Shown here one piece after another: positions 35,986-49,425 of a DNA stretch of 64,000 bases; positions within the stretch are counted from its first letter, which is position 1, and each line of letters starts with the position of its first letter. The translations under genes and the position numbers were made by a program. The notes below the pieces were generated by a model, which was not told where the DNA came from, ran no database searches, and saw only the letters and a program-made list of their open reading frames with translations. The DNA is from Leptoclinus maculatus (lineage: Eukaryota; Chordata; Actinopteri; Perciformes; Stichaeidae), in the NCBI GenBank assembly GCA_032191485.1, contig JAVDOI010000006.1, positions 13,759,850-13,823,849 of the forward strand, in the 5' to 3' direction.

Positions 35986-38900
35986 ACTTCTATAGTTTTC
36001 CGTGGTGATCAATAAGCCAGCTGGGGTTTCCTTCAGCAGTCATGTGACTGTTTATTCTTCTAAACCGTCACATCTAAGTCGACAAGTTGTCGTTCCTTCT
36101 CTAGATGAAGGTAAAGTTTGGTCTTTTAACTACAAAGCACCTGTTGGACTCATAACTGGCTACTAGTAGTGACACATACTGTATAATCTCTCTGCAGTGT
36201 GCTCCCATGAGCAGCAGGAACGTGTGGAACAGTGCCGTGGTAAATAATCCCCACATTATACACGTGTTTGCTTTCCTTGTGCCGTTTGTGTTTTTGTGTT
36301 TGTCTTCGGGGAAATGAACCGTTTTTTTTCTTTCCCTCCTTTCAGTGCCCAGACTCATCTGTGTAATTAAGCAGGAGTTGAATCAGGTGGAGCTGCAGTT
36401 TGCTGGCAGGAATAAAAGCCTCCCCTCTGTGTGCGTCCAGTACGAGCAGAACGGAAGATGTCAGGTCAGTGTTGTATATCAGTGCCGAATTTTGGTGGCA
36501 GTTACAGTTTGGCATTTGTGTTTTTTGCTTTTGTTGTCATTGTTTTGTTTGTTTGTTTTTTTGTTTATAGGGGTAAACAAAGTATTCAAATCCTTTGCTG
36601 AAGTAGAAAGTGGAAATACAACAACATAAAAAAAAAATGTCGCATTCAAATTTCAGTTATGGTGTATAAGTACAGCAGGTATTATCAGCTAAATGTACTT
36701 GAAGTGTAAAAAGTAAAAGTACTGTTTGCAGAATGGTCACTTTACATGTTAATATGTACAAATTGCATTATTATTACTTTTGTTTTAATATAGAAGCAGA
36801 ATTCTAACTGCTTTATATACTGTCAGGTAGTTTAATGTATCAATGCATCATATTTTTACAAGAAGATCGTGTTTTGTATTTAAAATGTTTGCAGAGTAAT
36901 TAGCAGGACCGCAATTAATCTGCTGATTAGTTTATCAGTTGATCATTTTGTTGATGTAGAAAATGTCCATCAAAATGTCCAAAAGCATAAGTTGACATAT
37001 TCTAATTGTTTGATTTGTCCAATCAGCGGTCCGAAACCTAACACATTCAGTTTACTATCATATACAACAAAGAGAACATTGAATGTTTTGCATTGTTGCT
37101 TGAAAAGATGAATCAATAGAATGTATTTTCTGTCTGAAATTCAGTAGTATTTTAAAGTGGCATGAAATGAAGTAAAGTTACTTAGTTAGTTAGTAAAAGT
37201 ACCTACATTACCTGAGTAAATGTTCAGTCACTCTCCACCACTTGTTTGTCGCTCTCGTTAAAGCCACGATGTGTTAAATGTTTCTTTGTAGAGATGGAAC
37301 AGGACGCCCATCCCACTGTATTCTGTGACCCCCTGCATGTGTCTCCAGGTACCATCACTTAAACATCACGATTACGTATGGCCACCACATCAGCAGTGTT
37401 GTGTCTATGCTGACCTTTATGAATAATGTGTGTTTGTGTGTGTGTGCGTGTGTGTTTTAGCTATGGAATGAGGACGAGCAGAGGCGCTCTCTAAGCTGCC
37501 CCTTCGTTAACACAGGTGCGAAATCTCTTCTTTTAGTTCACTATCTTTCTGTCCGAGTTTACAGGGTGAAGGGTGAAGGGTGGGCAGTTTACCTTTAGTA
37601 TGCTGATGTTTCCTACGTGTCCACTCCAGATTTCCTCCAAAAGAACATATGGCACAATGTGTCGGTGTCTGTGAGAGAGGGTCAAATGGGCAACTACCAC
37701 ACAATGCTGTGGTGGAACCTGTCTGCCCCCTGCAGGCTGGAGGGGGAAGTGTGGCCCTGCCACAAAGAAAACACCTGCAGGGAGATGAAGGGCTTTAGAC
37801 GACAGCTGGCAAACAACACATGGAGACAAAACAGCAAGGGACAGTGGGTAAGAAACTGTAATACTGAACCTTGTACCCCTTATTCTCAGCCTTCAAAGAA
37901 TCCCTTTTATTTCCACGGTGCTTTACATTTGGAAGAATCATCTTATTCCAGCCTGTTTGACAGGGTCACATTATATATTCTGGATCAGCTCGTCTCATGT
38001 TTACACTGCCTGTAATAACCATGTTTTTTATTGCTGCACCATTAAATTAAATATTTTAGAAATCTTTTTTGGAAACTTCTGCTAGAATCTAAAGTGAAGT
38101 TGTGTTGGTTTGAATGACGCCTGGCTACACAGCACACGTTTAAAATGACCAAGATGTATAATTGTGTCCTCTTCAGGAGAAAAGAGGGGTGTTTGAAGAA
38201 ATCAAACTTCAGTATTCACCATGTGTGATGGTAAAGTATTTGCAAACATCTTTCTATGAGTCCTATATTTAATTAGTTACTGATGCTGAATAACTAATGT
38301 TTATCCATTTGGGCAGGTGAAAGTCAAGGGAATGGGAGATGAGCTGGGTCCATTCTGTGTTAAAAACAGTGAGTCCAACACAGTTTATAATACACAAACT
38401 GGTGCTGGTTGGGACATGTTTTGCTAAAATACAGCACCTGTTTCTTGAGCTTTTTATAAAACAGGAGTTTGTTTTGTACTACTTGCAGCTGGCAGGTGGC
38501 GCTGGAGTCTCCTGGTTGTTGGCATCATGCTGTTGGTTTGCTTGACTGTGCTTGCATATTATCTCCTTCATGACTTCGTCAAGAGTGAGTTTTATTCATT
38601 TCTTTCTTTTTGCATTTAGTGTGTTGAATATGTAAGAACAGACTGGATGCTACATAGACTCTCTGCTCTGGAATTTCTAACCAACGCATGATGAAATATG
38701 CATTGTCCAACTTGAACCAAATCTGCCCAGGCATTTCCCAAAAAGGCTCATTTAATTTGGCCCAAACATCAAATCTTGTTTGCTAGATCTGTGAATTGTT
38801 CATATAGTCTACACTAGCCTACTGATGCATATCTTTTATCAATTATTTGTGGCACTGAAATTATAAATATCCCTGTAGTGTATTTCTGCTAAGATTTACT

Positions 38901-39697
38901 CGCTCATTTTCTGATTTTTATAGAATGGGTGTGGAGCTGCCGTCATGGCGGATTTGTAAAGAGTGAGTATTTTCTGGTAATACCACTACTTGTAATGAAG
39001 GAAATCATGATGGAACGACTATCAGACATCCGTCCCCTTGTTTTTCCTTTTTAAAGTTGGCAGAAAGGGTCATGTGGTGTTGCTGAGCCCCCCAGATGTG
39101 GATGATCGTGTTTCGAGGGCAGTATGTGGACTCGGATCCCAGCTCTGTAACCAGGGCTTCAGTGTGTCTGTGGACCAGTGGAGCAGGAAGGAGCAGTGCA
39201 CTCTGGGGCCTATGCCGTGGCTGTACTCCCAGCTGTTGGAGCTGAACAGCCGGGGCGGCCGAGTTGTGCTCGTCTTGACCCGCAAAGCCTTAGAGAGAGC
39301 AGAGGAATGGACCCATCGGAACAAAGAGGTTATCAAGACAAAGGAGGACGACAAGGGCCTCCCTCAGATATGTTCCCCTTACTCTGATGTCTTCACGGCC
39401 TCCTTGAGCGTCATCCAAGCGGACAAGCAGCTGGGCAGAGCTGGAGAACGTTTTCTTCTGGTGACACTTGACTCCCATCCAAGCAGTGACGGGAGTCTAC
39501 CAGAGCTTCTTCAAGGGCTGCCCTTGTTCCAGCTTCCCTCTCATACCCAGGCTCTCTTGTTTGAGCTTACTGTGGAAAGGACTGGGAGGGGATCAGGTAG
39601 AAGGACATGGACAGGGTGGAAATGGAGTGCCTCAGATGGATGGAGAGCAAAGACTAAAGAGAGACCAGACCAGAAGAAGGCATTCTACTTACTGTAG
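34783..39697 (+). CDS. il17re: Interleukin-17 receptor E, complete
   Basis: A single-pass cytokine receptor. Exons: 34783-34890 (ATG, signal peptide WSIWCVLLTLRMSACG), 35268-35508, 35788-35891, 35996-36110, 36198-36239, 36346-36464, 37292-37348, 37461-37515, 37630-37847, 38177-38230, 38317-38368, 38489-38584, 38924-38962 and 39057-39697 (TAG). All junctions are in phase. The ectodomain has an acidic stretch near 35420-35490, then PCMCLQLW, SCPF and CREMKGF. These match the order of human IL17RE (PCLCIEA, KCPF, LCKDL). One membrane helix is encoded at about 38500-38570. The SEFIR domain in the last exon includes HVVLLSPPD, VDQWSRKE, LGPMPWLYSQL and RVVLVLTRKA. Human IL17RE lies near CRELD1, as here. 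A non-coding 5' exon ending at about 34237 and an acceptor at 34566 are likely. Confidence 0.92.
35955..35986 (+). repeat. (GT)n microsatellite in an il17re intron
   Basis: A run of GT dinucleotides a few bases before an exon acceptor. Confidence 0.95.
36570..37245 (+). mobile_element. Non-autonomous hAT-like element in an il17re intron
   Basis: It carries the AAGTACTTG/AAAGTAAAAGTACT strings and ends in CCTGAGTAAATG...CTCCACCACTTG, the same family as the copy at 20750-21325. The edges are approximate. Confidence 0.5.
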
Positions 39698-39782
39698 GAA
39701 ACTTCATGACAAAGCGTTTGAAGCACCCATAAATTGTTGCTGCTCTGTGCATGAAGGACAAGTTCATCCAAATTGTGGATAA

Positions 39783-39960
39783 CATAATCATAAGATAATC
39801 CTTTATTTGTCCCGCAGCGGGGACATTTACAGGATTACAGCATCATATAGTGCAAACAAGAGACATAGCAAAAACACAAGTATTATAAATAAGTAAAAAA
39901 TCCACAATAACTAAAATATTATGTATACAGACAGAATAATTGTCTTATTGCACAGTGTAT
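39783..39960. repeat. Dispersed retroelement-like 3' tail
   Basis: The string TCCTTTATTTGTCCCGCAGCGGGGACATTTACAGGATTACAG-type sequence is a familiar teleost interspersed repeat. It lies in the il17re 3' region. The family assignment is from memory. Confidence 0.35.
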
Positions 39961-40444
39961 TTATATTGCACAGATTGTTAGTGTTGTGTGGTCTACTGGG
40001 AGCACTAAGACACTTTATGTGGTTGGGAACTGGTTGTCAGGCTTTGTCTCAATCAGCTGAATTCTGGGGTATCAGGACAGCAACAATACACTATCATCGT
40101 GCAGGTGCCCATCCAGCATGTCCCAACAATCACAGAGAAAAACAAACGTTCATTGTTATGAAGGCAAATGTGACAGAGTGTGACAATGTTTAAGTGTTTT
40201 TAATGTTTTTTGGACAATAACCCTGGTCTATGGCACAGATGAATACATTATATCAGGCTTTGGCTACACAGACTTTACTTGTTTTTAGGATAAAGTCATT
40301 TGTTTATTTGGGTCTTTACATAGGATTTGTTGACCCTAAGACCAATATAGAATATGTCCAGACTTGTCCTTTAAACTCAATGTGTCCATGTAGCCTACTG
40401 TATGTCTGCCAACACTTGTCTATAAATAAATGTGCTTATTTATG

Positions 40445-40620
40445 TGCATGGCGGATCTCGGATTGTGATTGGCCGTCTCTTCGGTGAAGGGCGGTGGATC
40501 TTATTGGTGCAATCTAGTGTCATATAAAGGACACGGGGAAGTGCTCGTTTAATGACGTCCTGACATCCCGGAGGGGCGGTGCTTTGAGGGTGCTGCATGC
40601 TCCGCCCGCTTGAGATGTTT
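40445..40620 (+). promoter_or_regulatory. Promoter-like cluster (CCAAT, TATA, CRE, GC boxes)
   Basis: Two inverted CCAAT boxes (ATTGG near 40470 and 40504), TATAAA near 40523, TGACGTCC near 40552 and GC boxes near 40573 and 40602 lie within 160 bp. An open frame with ATG at 40597 runs to a GTAAAG donor at about 40744. No matching downstream exon was identified, so the transcript is unknown. Confidence 0.4.
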
Positions 40621-41579
40621 GGTGTACATTCTGTTATCAACCACAAAGTAGTTGTGAAGTTTGAGAAGCGCATGTCGGCTGCGGTCACAGCTTTTAAACT
40701 TAAAAGACGACACAGTTCAGACTCAGTCGAAGCACTTAGAAGAGGTAAAGAAAACTCTGAACTCACGTCTCTTGTTTGTTTTGAGGTACAATTAAATGCT
40801 TGGTGTGTTCTACATGTAAATGTGCAGAAGTAGTATAAACAAAAAGTACTTCGAATGGTGAGGACCCATCCCAGAGTAATATAATGAGCACGTGAGCAGC
40901 TGGTTGAGGTGGAGCCAACTGTAACTATATTCTGTGGTAGTGTGATCTATGCATCATATTTGTAGATGTATGTATATTGAATCTGAAGTCACTATCATGG
41001 CATGAGGAGGACTAAAAAGTACAATATTATGTCTCTTCCATGAATTAAATCAGAAGTATATAGTAAAGTACCTGAAAAAAGGGAAAACTTTGGTATTTTT
41101 CAACCTGAACCCTGTTTTCTCATGTTTTTGTATCTAAGTGACACACGGGGACACAACGTCAATGTCCCGTTAGTCAGTAAAAGTGAAATTGTTTTTGACT
41201 CCTGACAGGCTCAGGTTCTCACAATAAGTGTTTGACAACATTATGGAAATAACCGTACAGATCACAAAACGGTTTACCTTACTGTTCCTTTGATCCCGTC
41301 TCGTTTTGATAACTGAATATTAGGCAGCAACAGGTCCAACTCTTTAAATCTGTCTTCCTCTGTGGCTCTCAAAGGGTCACAGAACCCACAGGAACACCAC
41401 CAGTCTCCCGAGCTCCACGGCCTCGCAGCAGCCGGTTCACCCTCCTAATACGGGCGGCTATCAAATTCCAGACCTCGTCCACGTGGTCGAAATCATCAAA
41501 CTATTCAGTCATGACTTATAACATATTTTAAATAACACTAAGCTACACTTTCTGTACACTCATTCCTCGCGTTTCCACA

Positions 41580-41640
41580 GTTCTCTTCCGGCAACACGTT
41601 ACCTCGCGAGATCAGAGCGAGAATGTTGTGCGCGCTCTCT
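41580..41640. promoter_or_regulatory. CpG-type promoter candidate upstream of the CRELD1-like gene
   Basis: An ETS-type site (TTCCGG) is followed 20 bases later by CTCGCGAGA, a core of the TCTCGCGAGA housekeeping promoter motif, in locally CG-rich DNA. It lies about 0.6 kb before the first CRELD-like codon. Direction is not determined. Confidence 0.35.
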
Positions 41641-42237
41641 CATTAATAATATTAATATGATAATAATCTTTCTTTACACAGCACATTTCATACAGACTAT
41701 GTAGCTCAAAGTGTTGTACAGAAAACTTCCTTTTACAGAACGCATGCATTTTGAAACTGTAATTACAAGAATTCAACAGATGAATAAAAACTGGAAAACA
41801 TTTTACATTTAAAATGACAAAAAGAAAAAAGTTTATACATCAAGGGTTTAAATAAATAAAAGATCATTTGAAAGACAGATGTGGGACATAAAGTGCTGCT
41901 ACTGGACCAATTTCAGAAACTGGGAAAACAAGGTTCAGGTTGAGAAATACCGATGTGCAGTTGAGTAATGTAGGCTACTTATACTTACACAAACAGTCAG
42001 ACTCCACCTAAACTCTTCTTTGTGCCTTGATCCCCAAAATAATCAGTAACTTCTTATTCAGAGGTGTATGGGATATAAACTGAACTATATTTTTGGATTG
42101 TCCCAAAGGTGAAGCATTTTTTTGTATCCCTCACATACTTTATATCCCAATTATTATGATCCCAGCTTGCACGCATCATTTAACAAACCAGGGTGTGATA
42201 TTCTGAATGAGATAAACAACTTTATCTTGTTGACCTG

Positions 42238-43114
42238 ATGGGACAGATGGGAGAAAGGATGCTTCACAGGAACCTGCTGCAGGCTGCTTGCCTGTGTTGG
42301 CTGTTGGCTGTTCAGGTGCACAGCTGTCCAGATACCTGCAGCAAGTGTTCAGGCCCAGATAACGACCAGTGTGAGGAGTGCAGAGCGGGATGGACACTCC
42401 ATAATAACACCTGTGTAGGTACTGTATACCGAGCTTATTATCCCATACATGTAAGTAATAAGACAAGCAGACGTTCTAAATGTGTTTATGTTTGGATCTG
42501 TTTTAGACGTTGATGAGTGTGGCACCGAGCTGGGTATCTGTCCTGCAAACAGCTACTGCTTCAATACAGATGGATCATTTGAGTGCCGAGGTCAGTGGTT
42601 TAGATTCGGTGTGAAAAACACAACATATAGGCTTTTTCTAGATGTAGAAATTAAATAAAAAGGAAATAAAAAAACTAAATAAACATTAAAAAGTCAATCA
42701 ATCAATATTTGTTTTGCCAATGAACAGCCCAAAACATTAAGATATTCAATTTAGGAGTGATATCCAAGAGAGAGAGGCAGCAAATCCTCACCTTTTGAAG
42801 CTGAAACTAGCAAATGATTGACATTGTTTGACTGATAAATGACTTGAACATTTAATTAATCAGTTTTTGAAATTTGTGTCTATTCCTTTTCTATTGATTA
42901 ACTCATTGACTGGTTATTGTTTCAGCACTTTCACCAATTATTTTTATTTTATTTTTCAGCTCCTGAGTTTTCCTTTATTTTGGTCTTAACACACATAATC
43001 ATTTAGCAATGCCCTACTTTCCCCGGACAACATTTCCCTTTTTCTTCACTACGTTTCCAGGTTTTCTAATATTTACATGATACGGAGATGGGTGTGTCCA
43101 CCTATGAACAGTGC

Positions 43115-43158
<44 letters not shown>

Positions 43159-44243
43159 AGCTTCCTATCTGAGACTTACTTTCTTCATAAAACTACACCA
43201 CCCTTTATAGATCATATAATCACCCATATAGGGAATTGTATGCAGCTGAAGCATCGCTGCATTAACTGTTGTAACAGTAGATGAAGCCTTTTCGCATTCA
43301 TGCAAATGCTCACAAAGTTTGTTTGATATTATGAGAAAGGAGATATTAAATCACACACATCTATAAAATGTTGAGCATGACACAATACAGTGCTGCAAGT
43401 CCTTCATTGTTTCCCCTGATGATCACTGTGGAACCTGCCCAGTAGTCTTAACTTGTTCTCCACTGGAGAGCTTAAATATTAAATAATACTTCCAGTTTCT
43501 TCTAATCCGATTTTGTTTTGTGTCATTTTTCACTCCCATTGTTTAGTAAATAAATGAATAAAATGGTCCTTCTCTCCTCAGACTGTTCCCCGGCCTGTGT
43601 GGGCTGTATGGGTAACGGACCAGCACGCTGCAGGAAATGTGCCTCTGGGTACACACTGACAGGGTCCAAGTGTGTGGGTAAATGCTTAAAAGAGAATATT
43701 TCTAAGTATTATTTTATCAGTATGCATTCTTTGTGTGCTCCCGAGGAGCTGCAGTAAGTCTCCGATGAGATTGTATCATGTGTGTCTCTCTTTGTTTTCC
43801 TCAGATATAGATGAATGTAGTGACAGGGTACTCGCCTGTCATGGTCTGGACGAGATTTGCACCAACACGGAGGGCTCGTTCCGCTGTGACTGTGCTGAAG
43901 GATTCTTCCATAAGGACGCTGTCTGTGTGAAGAAGCAGCATCCTGGTGGGTCTCATCATAAGCACGATCACGTGAACTAACCTAACCTCATTTGCAACCT
44001 CTCACGTTTGTCTCTTGTGCAGGTTTTCAGGAGAAAGGTCTGTTTGAGGATATCCAGGACGACGAGGTGGAGGTGCTGCAGCAGATGCTCTTCGGGGTGG
44101 TGCTTTGTGTTCTGGCCACACTGGCTGCTAAGGGAGATTTGGTCTACACATCTATATTCATGGGCGCAGTGGCAGCCATGGCAGGGTACTGGCTTTCTGA
44201 CAGGGGAGACCGTTTATTAGGCAGCTTCTTAAAGGGACGTTAA
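42238..44243 (+). CDS. CRELD1-like membrane protein, shortened N-terminus
   Basis: Exons 42238-42418, 42507-42590, 43582-43677, 43805-43945 and 44023-44243 (TAA) are all in phase and give about 240 residues; 233 if the ATG at 42259 is used. Full CRELD1 is about 420 residues. The kept part follows the human order: CSKCSGPDNDQCEEC, calcium-binding EGF (DVDECGTELG), CVGCMGNGPARCRKC, a second EGF (DIDECSD), then EVEVLQQMLFG and two C-terminal membrane helices (KGDLVYTSIFMGAVAAM, GYWLSDRGDRLL). The WE domain and first EGF were not found between il17re and 42238. Instead the frame begins MLHRNLLQAACLCWLLAVQVHS, which looks like a signal peptide. Alternatively the true exon starts at the acceptor at 42315 and upstream exons are lost or misassembled. 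CRELD proteins act in the ER membrane. Confidence 0.78.
43117..43155 (+). repeat. (GT)n microsatellite
   Basis: A GT run in the second intron of the CRELD1-like gene. Confidence 0.95.
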
Positions 44244-45349
44244 AGCTTCAAAGTGTTGCGAAAAAGGACTTAAACATTTTATGTGCCACTGCTCGGCAAG
44301 GCATTATCAATCATAGTTCAGACAAAGCAGATGAATCTTGTGCATTGACTTGTATTATAGATGATATAAGTTATTGATATGAAGTTATCTTCAGCTTTTA
44401 AACGTCATTCTGTAGTATCACAGAGCCGGGCAAAATGAGTGGGAAAGTTTATTGATGATCTTTTAAATAGTAGTTTGACAAAGCTTGAGTATAGTTACCA
44501 GCTTGGTCTGGAGATTTTCAATTGTGTTTAACTGTCTTTATTACTACATCAAGTTTGCTTTGTCTTTACAAACTCCAATCACTGATGAAGACTGCAAGAT
44601 GCGGTTGAAAGTTGGCCAAAGGGAAAGAAAAAGACTTTTAGACGATTGTTCCATTTTCCTGTATTGAGTTGAAAATGAGCCTTAATGGTCTCGTGCTTTT
44701 CTATTGTTTTCAAGCAACTATCTTGTTCTGGCATTTGGAGCCACCAATATACAATGTTGCCATTTGTGGCATGATTAAAGAGGAATATACAGCTTGCTTG
44801 TATTTGTGTGCAGAAACAATGTATTAGATTTACTTCATATACTGCATCAATGACACTGTATTTGCACTCTTTACATATAAAGTTGTAACATGAACAATCT
44901 AGTATATAGTAACATTTTATTGCCTTTTTATCGAAGTGCACATTTGTCTTAATTAAGAATATAAAACACAAATAATTGTCCTATGTTAACATACATACCC
45001 AGCTTTCCTATTTCATCATGTTGCAGGGTGCTTCTGTTGTTAATGACACATTTCTGACACCTGTTAAATAAAATAACACTACTGAACGTTCAAATCCAGG
45101 ACTTTTGAAAGTTGAACTTAAATGATGAAGGTAGAAATAGTTATTAGCATCATTCACCAGGTTAACAACATTTTTGCTATTCTATATGAATAATCTATTA
45201 TGAAATTGAAACCGATATGAAATCAATGCACTATTGAACTTACTAGTGTGCATGCATGCATTTAAGTGTAATACCCTGATTGTATTTGTACTAGAATGTA
45301 TTAGAATTGACATATAGATTAAACTGATTTTAACTTAGAAAATCACAAA
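44244..45349 (+). other. CRELD1-like 3'UTR and convergent intergenic gap
   Basis: AT-rich, with AATAAA at about 45066-45071 as a likely plus-strand end. The minus-strand erc2 transcript ends just beyond, so the two genes converge. Confidence 0.5.
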
Positions 45350-45371
45350 CAAAGACAGAAAGAAAGTCACC

Positions 45372-48300
45372 TTTATTTGATGGATATAAACAAGCTGGCC
45401 AACACTCAATAGTAATATTCTGATACAGCACATACAATAGCAAACTGGGTCACTGAGGACAGCCTCCTAGGTTTAAAAAACAGAAAACATCACAGAGTAT
45501 CCATGCTTCATTCAAAACGTTGACTCAGTCTCACATTTTTTTTTTTACTCTAGGGACTTCCTCTGATGAAGTTTTTTTTAAATAGATTTTTCTCTTATGC
45601 ATTCATAACACGCACACAATCACACAGACGCTCACCCACACCCATAAACGCAGCTATGCACACACACGCGCATATCTCTCTTTTCTGAATACATTTACAC
45701 AAGCAACCCCAAAAACATGCTGCACCCTCACAAAACTGCACAGGCTGTCTACTAAGGGGACACAGTAAGTGAGACACACATCACTCTCAAACACAACATC
45801 ACACCGTCACAATGCTCGATGCAGATGCAAGTAATGAATGAGGAATGATGCTTCATGGGAGATTAGCTCACGTTCACACAAGTAATCATTCAGCATGCTG
45901 GACACTCACATTTAACTTGTTCCTAGGTCTTTACTGTACAGCTCAAAACATTGACATATACAAATAGTACAGTCTCAAACTGGCATATTCGGTAAGCTGA
46001 AACAATAGAAAAAAATAAAGTTAACTTAAATACAAAAATTAATAAAAAAGTAAACAATATTTGTTCTGTCAAAACTAAAATGTTTCTGGCATTGGTCACA
46101 GTGATTTGTTTGATCCAAAGGTTCAGGAACATAATAAAAGAAAAACAACTTGTATACAACAATAAAGTGAAAGTGTGTGTTAGGCTTTTCATGCTTTCTT
46201 CTGGAAGGCCTTTGAGAATTACTGGTGAACCTACAGGCCTTTCAACTCAAGTCTTTCTATACGGCTGCTTCTAGGCACAGATGCACACTTGACTTCACCA
46301 TTCACATCCAGGATTAGTCTTTCGTCTAAGCCTAGGAAACCAGCCCCAGCCTCTAAGCCTCTGTGTCTTCAAACCTTTTTTTTGACACAACAGTTGAGAA
46401 ATCGCTCTGCATAGAGAACAGGAGATTATCCTTACATCATCGCTTTCAGTTGGCACATTATGTAAAATTCAGCATGCATGGGCACAAATGAAATGTTTCA
46501 TGTTTTCTACCATGTAAATTATAAATGGTATTTCATGGTAGGAGAACCCCCTACTTCAAGTATTCAGTAGATAAGGACCTGAAAATGGAGGATTCGTACT
46601 CCGCCCCCCTGATGGTGAAGTGAGAGGATTTTTTCTCCTCTGTCTGCTTGCATTGTCTTCCCTTTTAAAAAAAATCCAAATCAGGACTTTTCTCTTAACA
46701 TTTTGTAAACACAAACACAAAAGTTTCACACAATCTGTTGATTCTTGGTCAGTGACAGGAGCTGTAAAGGTTCATATGTGAAGCGGACACAACAGGTGAT
46801 GCATGGGTCACCTCGGTTTGTGGAGGATGGGCAGATGGAAAGACATTTATATACAACAATCAACACTTGGCCATATAAGTGAAACACACAGGCACCATGA
46901 GGGGAGGGAGAGGAAGTAGGGGATTGTCTTGAAACAGTCTAATTTAATTTTCCACTATACTTCAACAATGTGTGTTGGTTTTTCTACTTAATCAGCTGTC
47001 ACAGTCACGTATGTCAACCACTTCTGTTTACAAGACGATAACGACGACAAACACGTGAAAGAAATGCATCTCGACAGAGTCACTCAACCCTCCACTCGGA
47101 TGTTAAATGTGATAGTCCTCACTCACAAGTGCAACTTTCTGACTGCTGAGGGCAGCAGACATAATCTCATTGCTACTTATGTGAGCTGCAAAATTCAGTC
47201 TTTTTTTTTTTTTTTCATTGTTCAAAGTTGTCACCACAAGCGGTGTTCAACTAAATGTTTTCACATTGAAGAAAGGAATGTAATAATGTCATCTTTACTA
47301 GACTTCTAGATAGATTTGGATATACTTGTCTATTTCACATAAACTGCTCTAAAGCTCTTATTTTTTATTTTTGGGCTGTCCTGTGTTTTCAGACAGGGAA
47401 TGTTACTTGCTGCTGAGGGGTTTACTCATGTACAAATCAGAGGAAAATCACACCACTCAACACTCTTAATAAGACATCGCTCTCTGACCTCCAGCCAGTT
47501 ATAAAAATAACCATGAAGAAAAAAACATATATTATCTCGTCAGTTAGAAACGATTTTCTGACCACGTATAGACACACTATAGATTTCTCTCTATATGTAT
47601 AATATATGCATATCTATCATATATGTGTACAGTTTTTTCACGAGGCACAGGCCTCCTTGTTGAGAAGGAGAAAACAAGTCACTATGTTTGGGGAGGCCAC
47701 ACAGACTACTGCCAGAAGAGGAACATTACAAGGGAGAGGGGAGCAGGAGCATACTGTAGGTCAGAGACTGGGCTGTCAATGGTACAAAAAGACCTGCAGG
47801 GAAAACATCTATAGAACATCCTCCACTTCATAGTCTATAATGTAATTATAGTAGCAGTATCCATCGAGGGAGATCTCCTCCCTGTGGGTCTTGAAGTGAT
47901 TGTTGCTCACAAAGCCCCAAAGGTCAAATCGTATGTACAAAGCAGTCTTTTTACAGTTGTTTGTGAAGCCCATTGTGGGAGCAAGTCCCTCTACTGTAAA
48001 AGGACTAAAAGATGCTCTTGACCAGGTCTTCAGACACCATTTAGTTTGAGCACCAGCAGAAGCACCATTAGTAAAAATTCCTGCAACACGGAGGAGGTGC
48101 ATAGGTGCATAGTCTCAGAAACTTAAAAATAACCTGACTGATGAGTAGTTTCTGACCGCTCTCTTGGCCGCTCTGATTGGATGGTTGATTACACTTTGAT
48201 TGATAAATTTGAGTATGCATTCACTCTACACTGACATCTGCATAGATTGATTTTTTTGACTACTTCTGATTAAAATGAGGTAACATGAAGAGGAAGATGG

Positions 48301-49425
48301 ATGGCACCCACAGCCTTGAGGCTAGAAAAAGTCCAAAAGCTCGTGCAGCAGAGGAAACCACCAATGCTGCAGGCAAGGCTCGAGGCGGACTATTAGTCGG
48401 CTCACAAGAAAGAAAAAAAAAAGAAAAGATAACTAAAATAACTCAAGTCTGGTGTGTGGGACACAATATCTCTTTTAGAAATGCTGATCGGTGTGTTGGG
48501 CAGGTGTAAAGGTAAAAAAAGAAGTCACTGTGTGCCACAAAGAGTGAAATAGTTCATCAACACGATCAGATGATTAAAACTACAAAAGAGTCATGAAGGG
48601 TCATGATAGCCAGGTAGAGGGGTCAGATGTCACCAGGTGGATCAGCAGGGCAGTGAGGATCAAGAAACCATGAAAGAGTCAGGTGGGGGAGCCAACCGGA
48701 GCCAGAGGAGTCAGTCAGGCAGGGGAAACAGACAGCGAGACAACCGTGATCTTGAGTCAACCATAGGAAGATGGATGAGGAACCAATACTTGGCTAGCAG
48801 ACAGCCATGAGATCTCTGCTGGGAGGTTCAAGAGGGCACTGTTGGCCTGAAGAGATGTGACACACAGCACATCTGTCTTCCCATCAACATCTGTCTCTTT
48901 CCTTCCAATTCAGTTCCGTATCTGAGATCCTGTGCTGAGGAAGTAGATGACGTCTGCTCTTGTTCACACAAAAAAGAAGTTCCAGGTAAACTTGAGCAGA
49001 AATGTTTGGAAAGTGTATTTTCAATAAATAATATCATTTTGTGTGCCATTATATATTATGAAATGAAATGTTTGAAATTACCTGCAAAGCTGTCAGTCTC
49101 CCCGCATGACCTGCACACCTGAGTGCCCCCTCCTCTTCCCCCTTAAAATAAACAAAGGTACCATTGCTGAGCGTTTATTGAGTGGAAGTAATACATGTTT
49201 GGTCGGGTAGTGTTTCAACATCATGGCATGGCTGTGCTCCTCCAGTAGTGACTGAATCATCTGAATGTGAGAGATAACGAAACACAAAAATACAGACGTC
49301 ACACAGCGGTTTCCTTTGCTATGAAATATAGCAGACACAGGACACTGACAATCATAAAGTGGGAAAATGTTAAACATATCTCACCCCTCAAAACAATATT
49401 AGAGCTTTGGTTGTCACAGCAAAGA
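45372..49425 (-). other. Long 3'UTR of erc2
   Basis: It runs from the erc2 stop to the minus-strand AATAAA at 45377-45372, about 4 kb. It holds only short frames without family features. Long 3'UTRs are usual for neuronal genes. The poly(A) choice is inferred. Confidence 0.5.

Noticed and set aside
37533..37829. Minus-strand 98-codon frame
   Set aside because: It is a shadow of il17re exon 37630-37847, whose Cys pattern matches IL17RE on the plus strand.
41395..41520. Minus-strand coding-like stretch FDDFDHVDEVWNLIAARIRR
   Set aside because: No start codon in frame, a poor acceptor and no partner exon. It is noted only because it lies next to a promoter candidate.
47809..48102. Minus-strand 97-codon frame with CKKTALYIRF, superficially like a TGF-beta family knuckle
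   Set aside because: It lies in the erc2 3'UTR. The later cysteines of the knot are absent and it has no exon context.
49083..49142. Candidate erc2 terminal exon reading GEEEGALR
   Set aside because: The exon at 49426-49452 encodes the exact family tail DDDEGIWA and is closer to the preceding exon.
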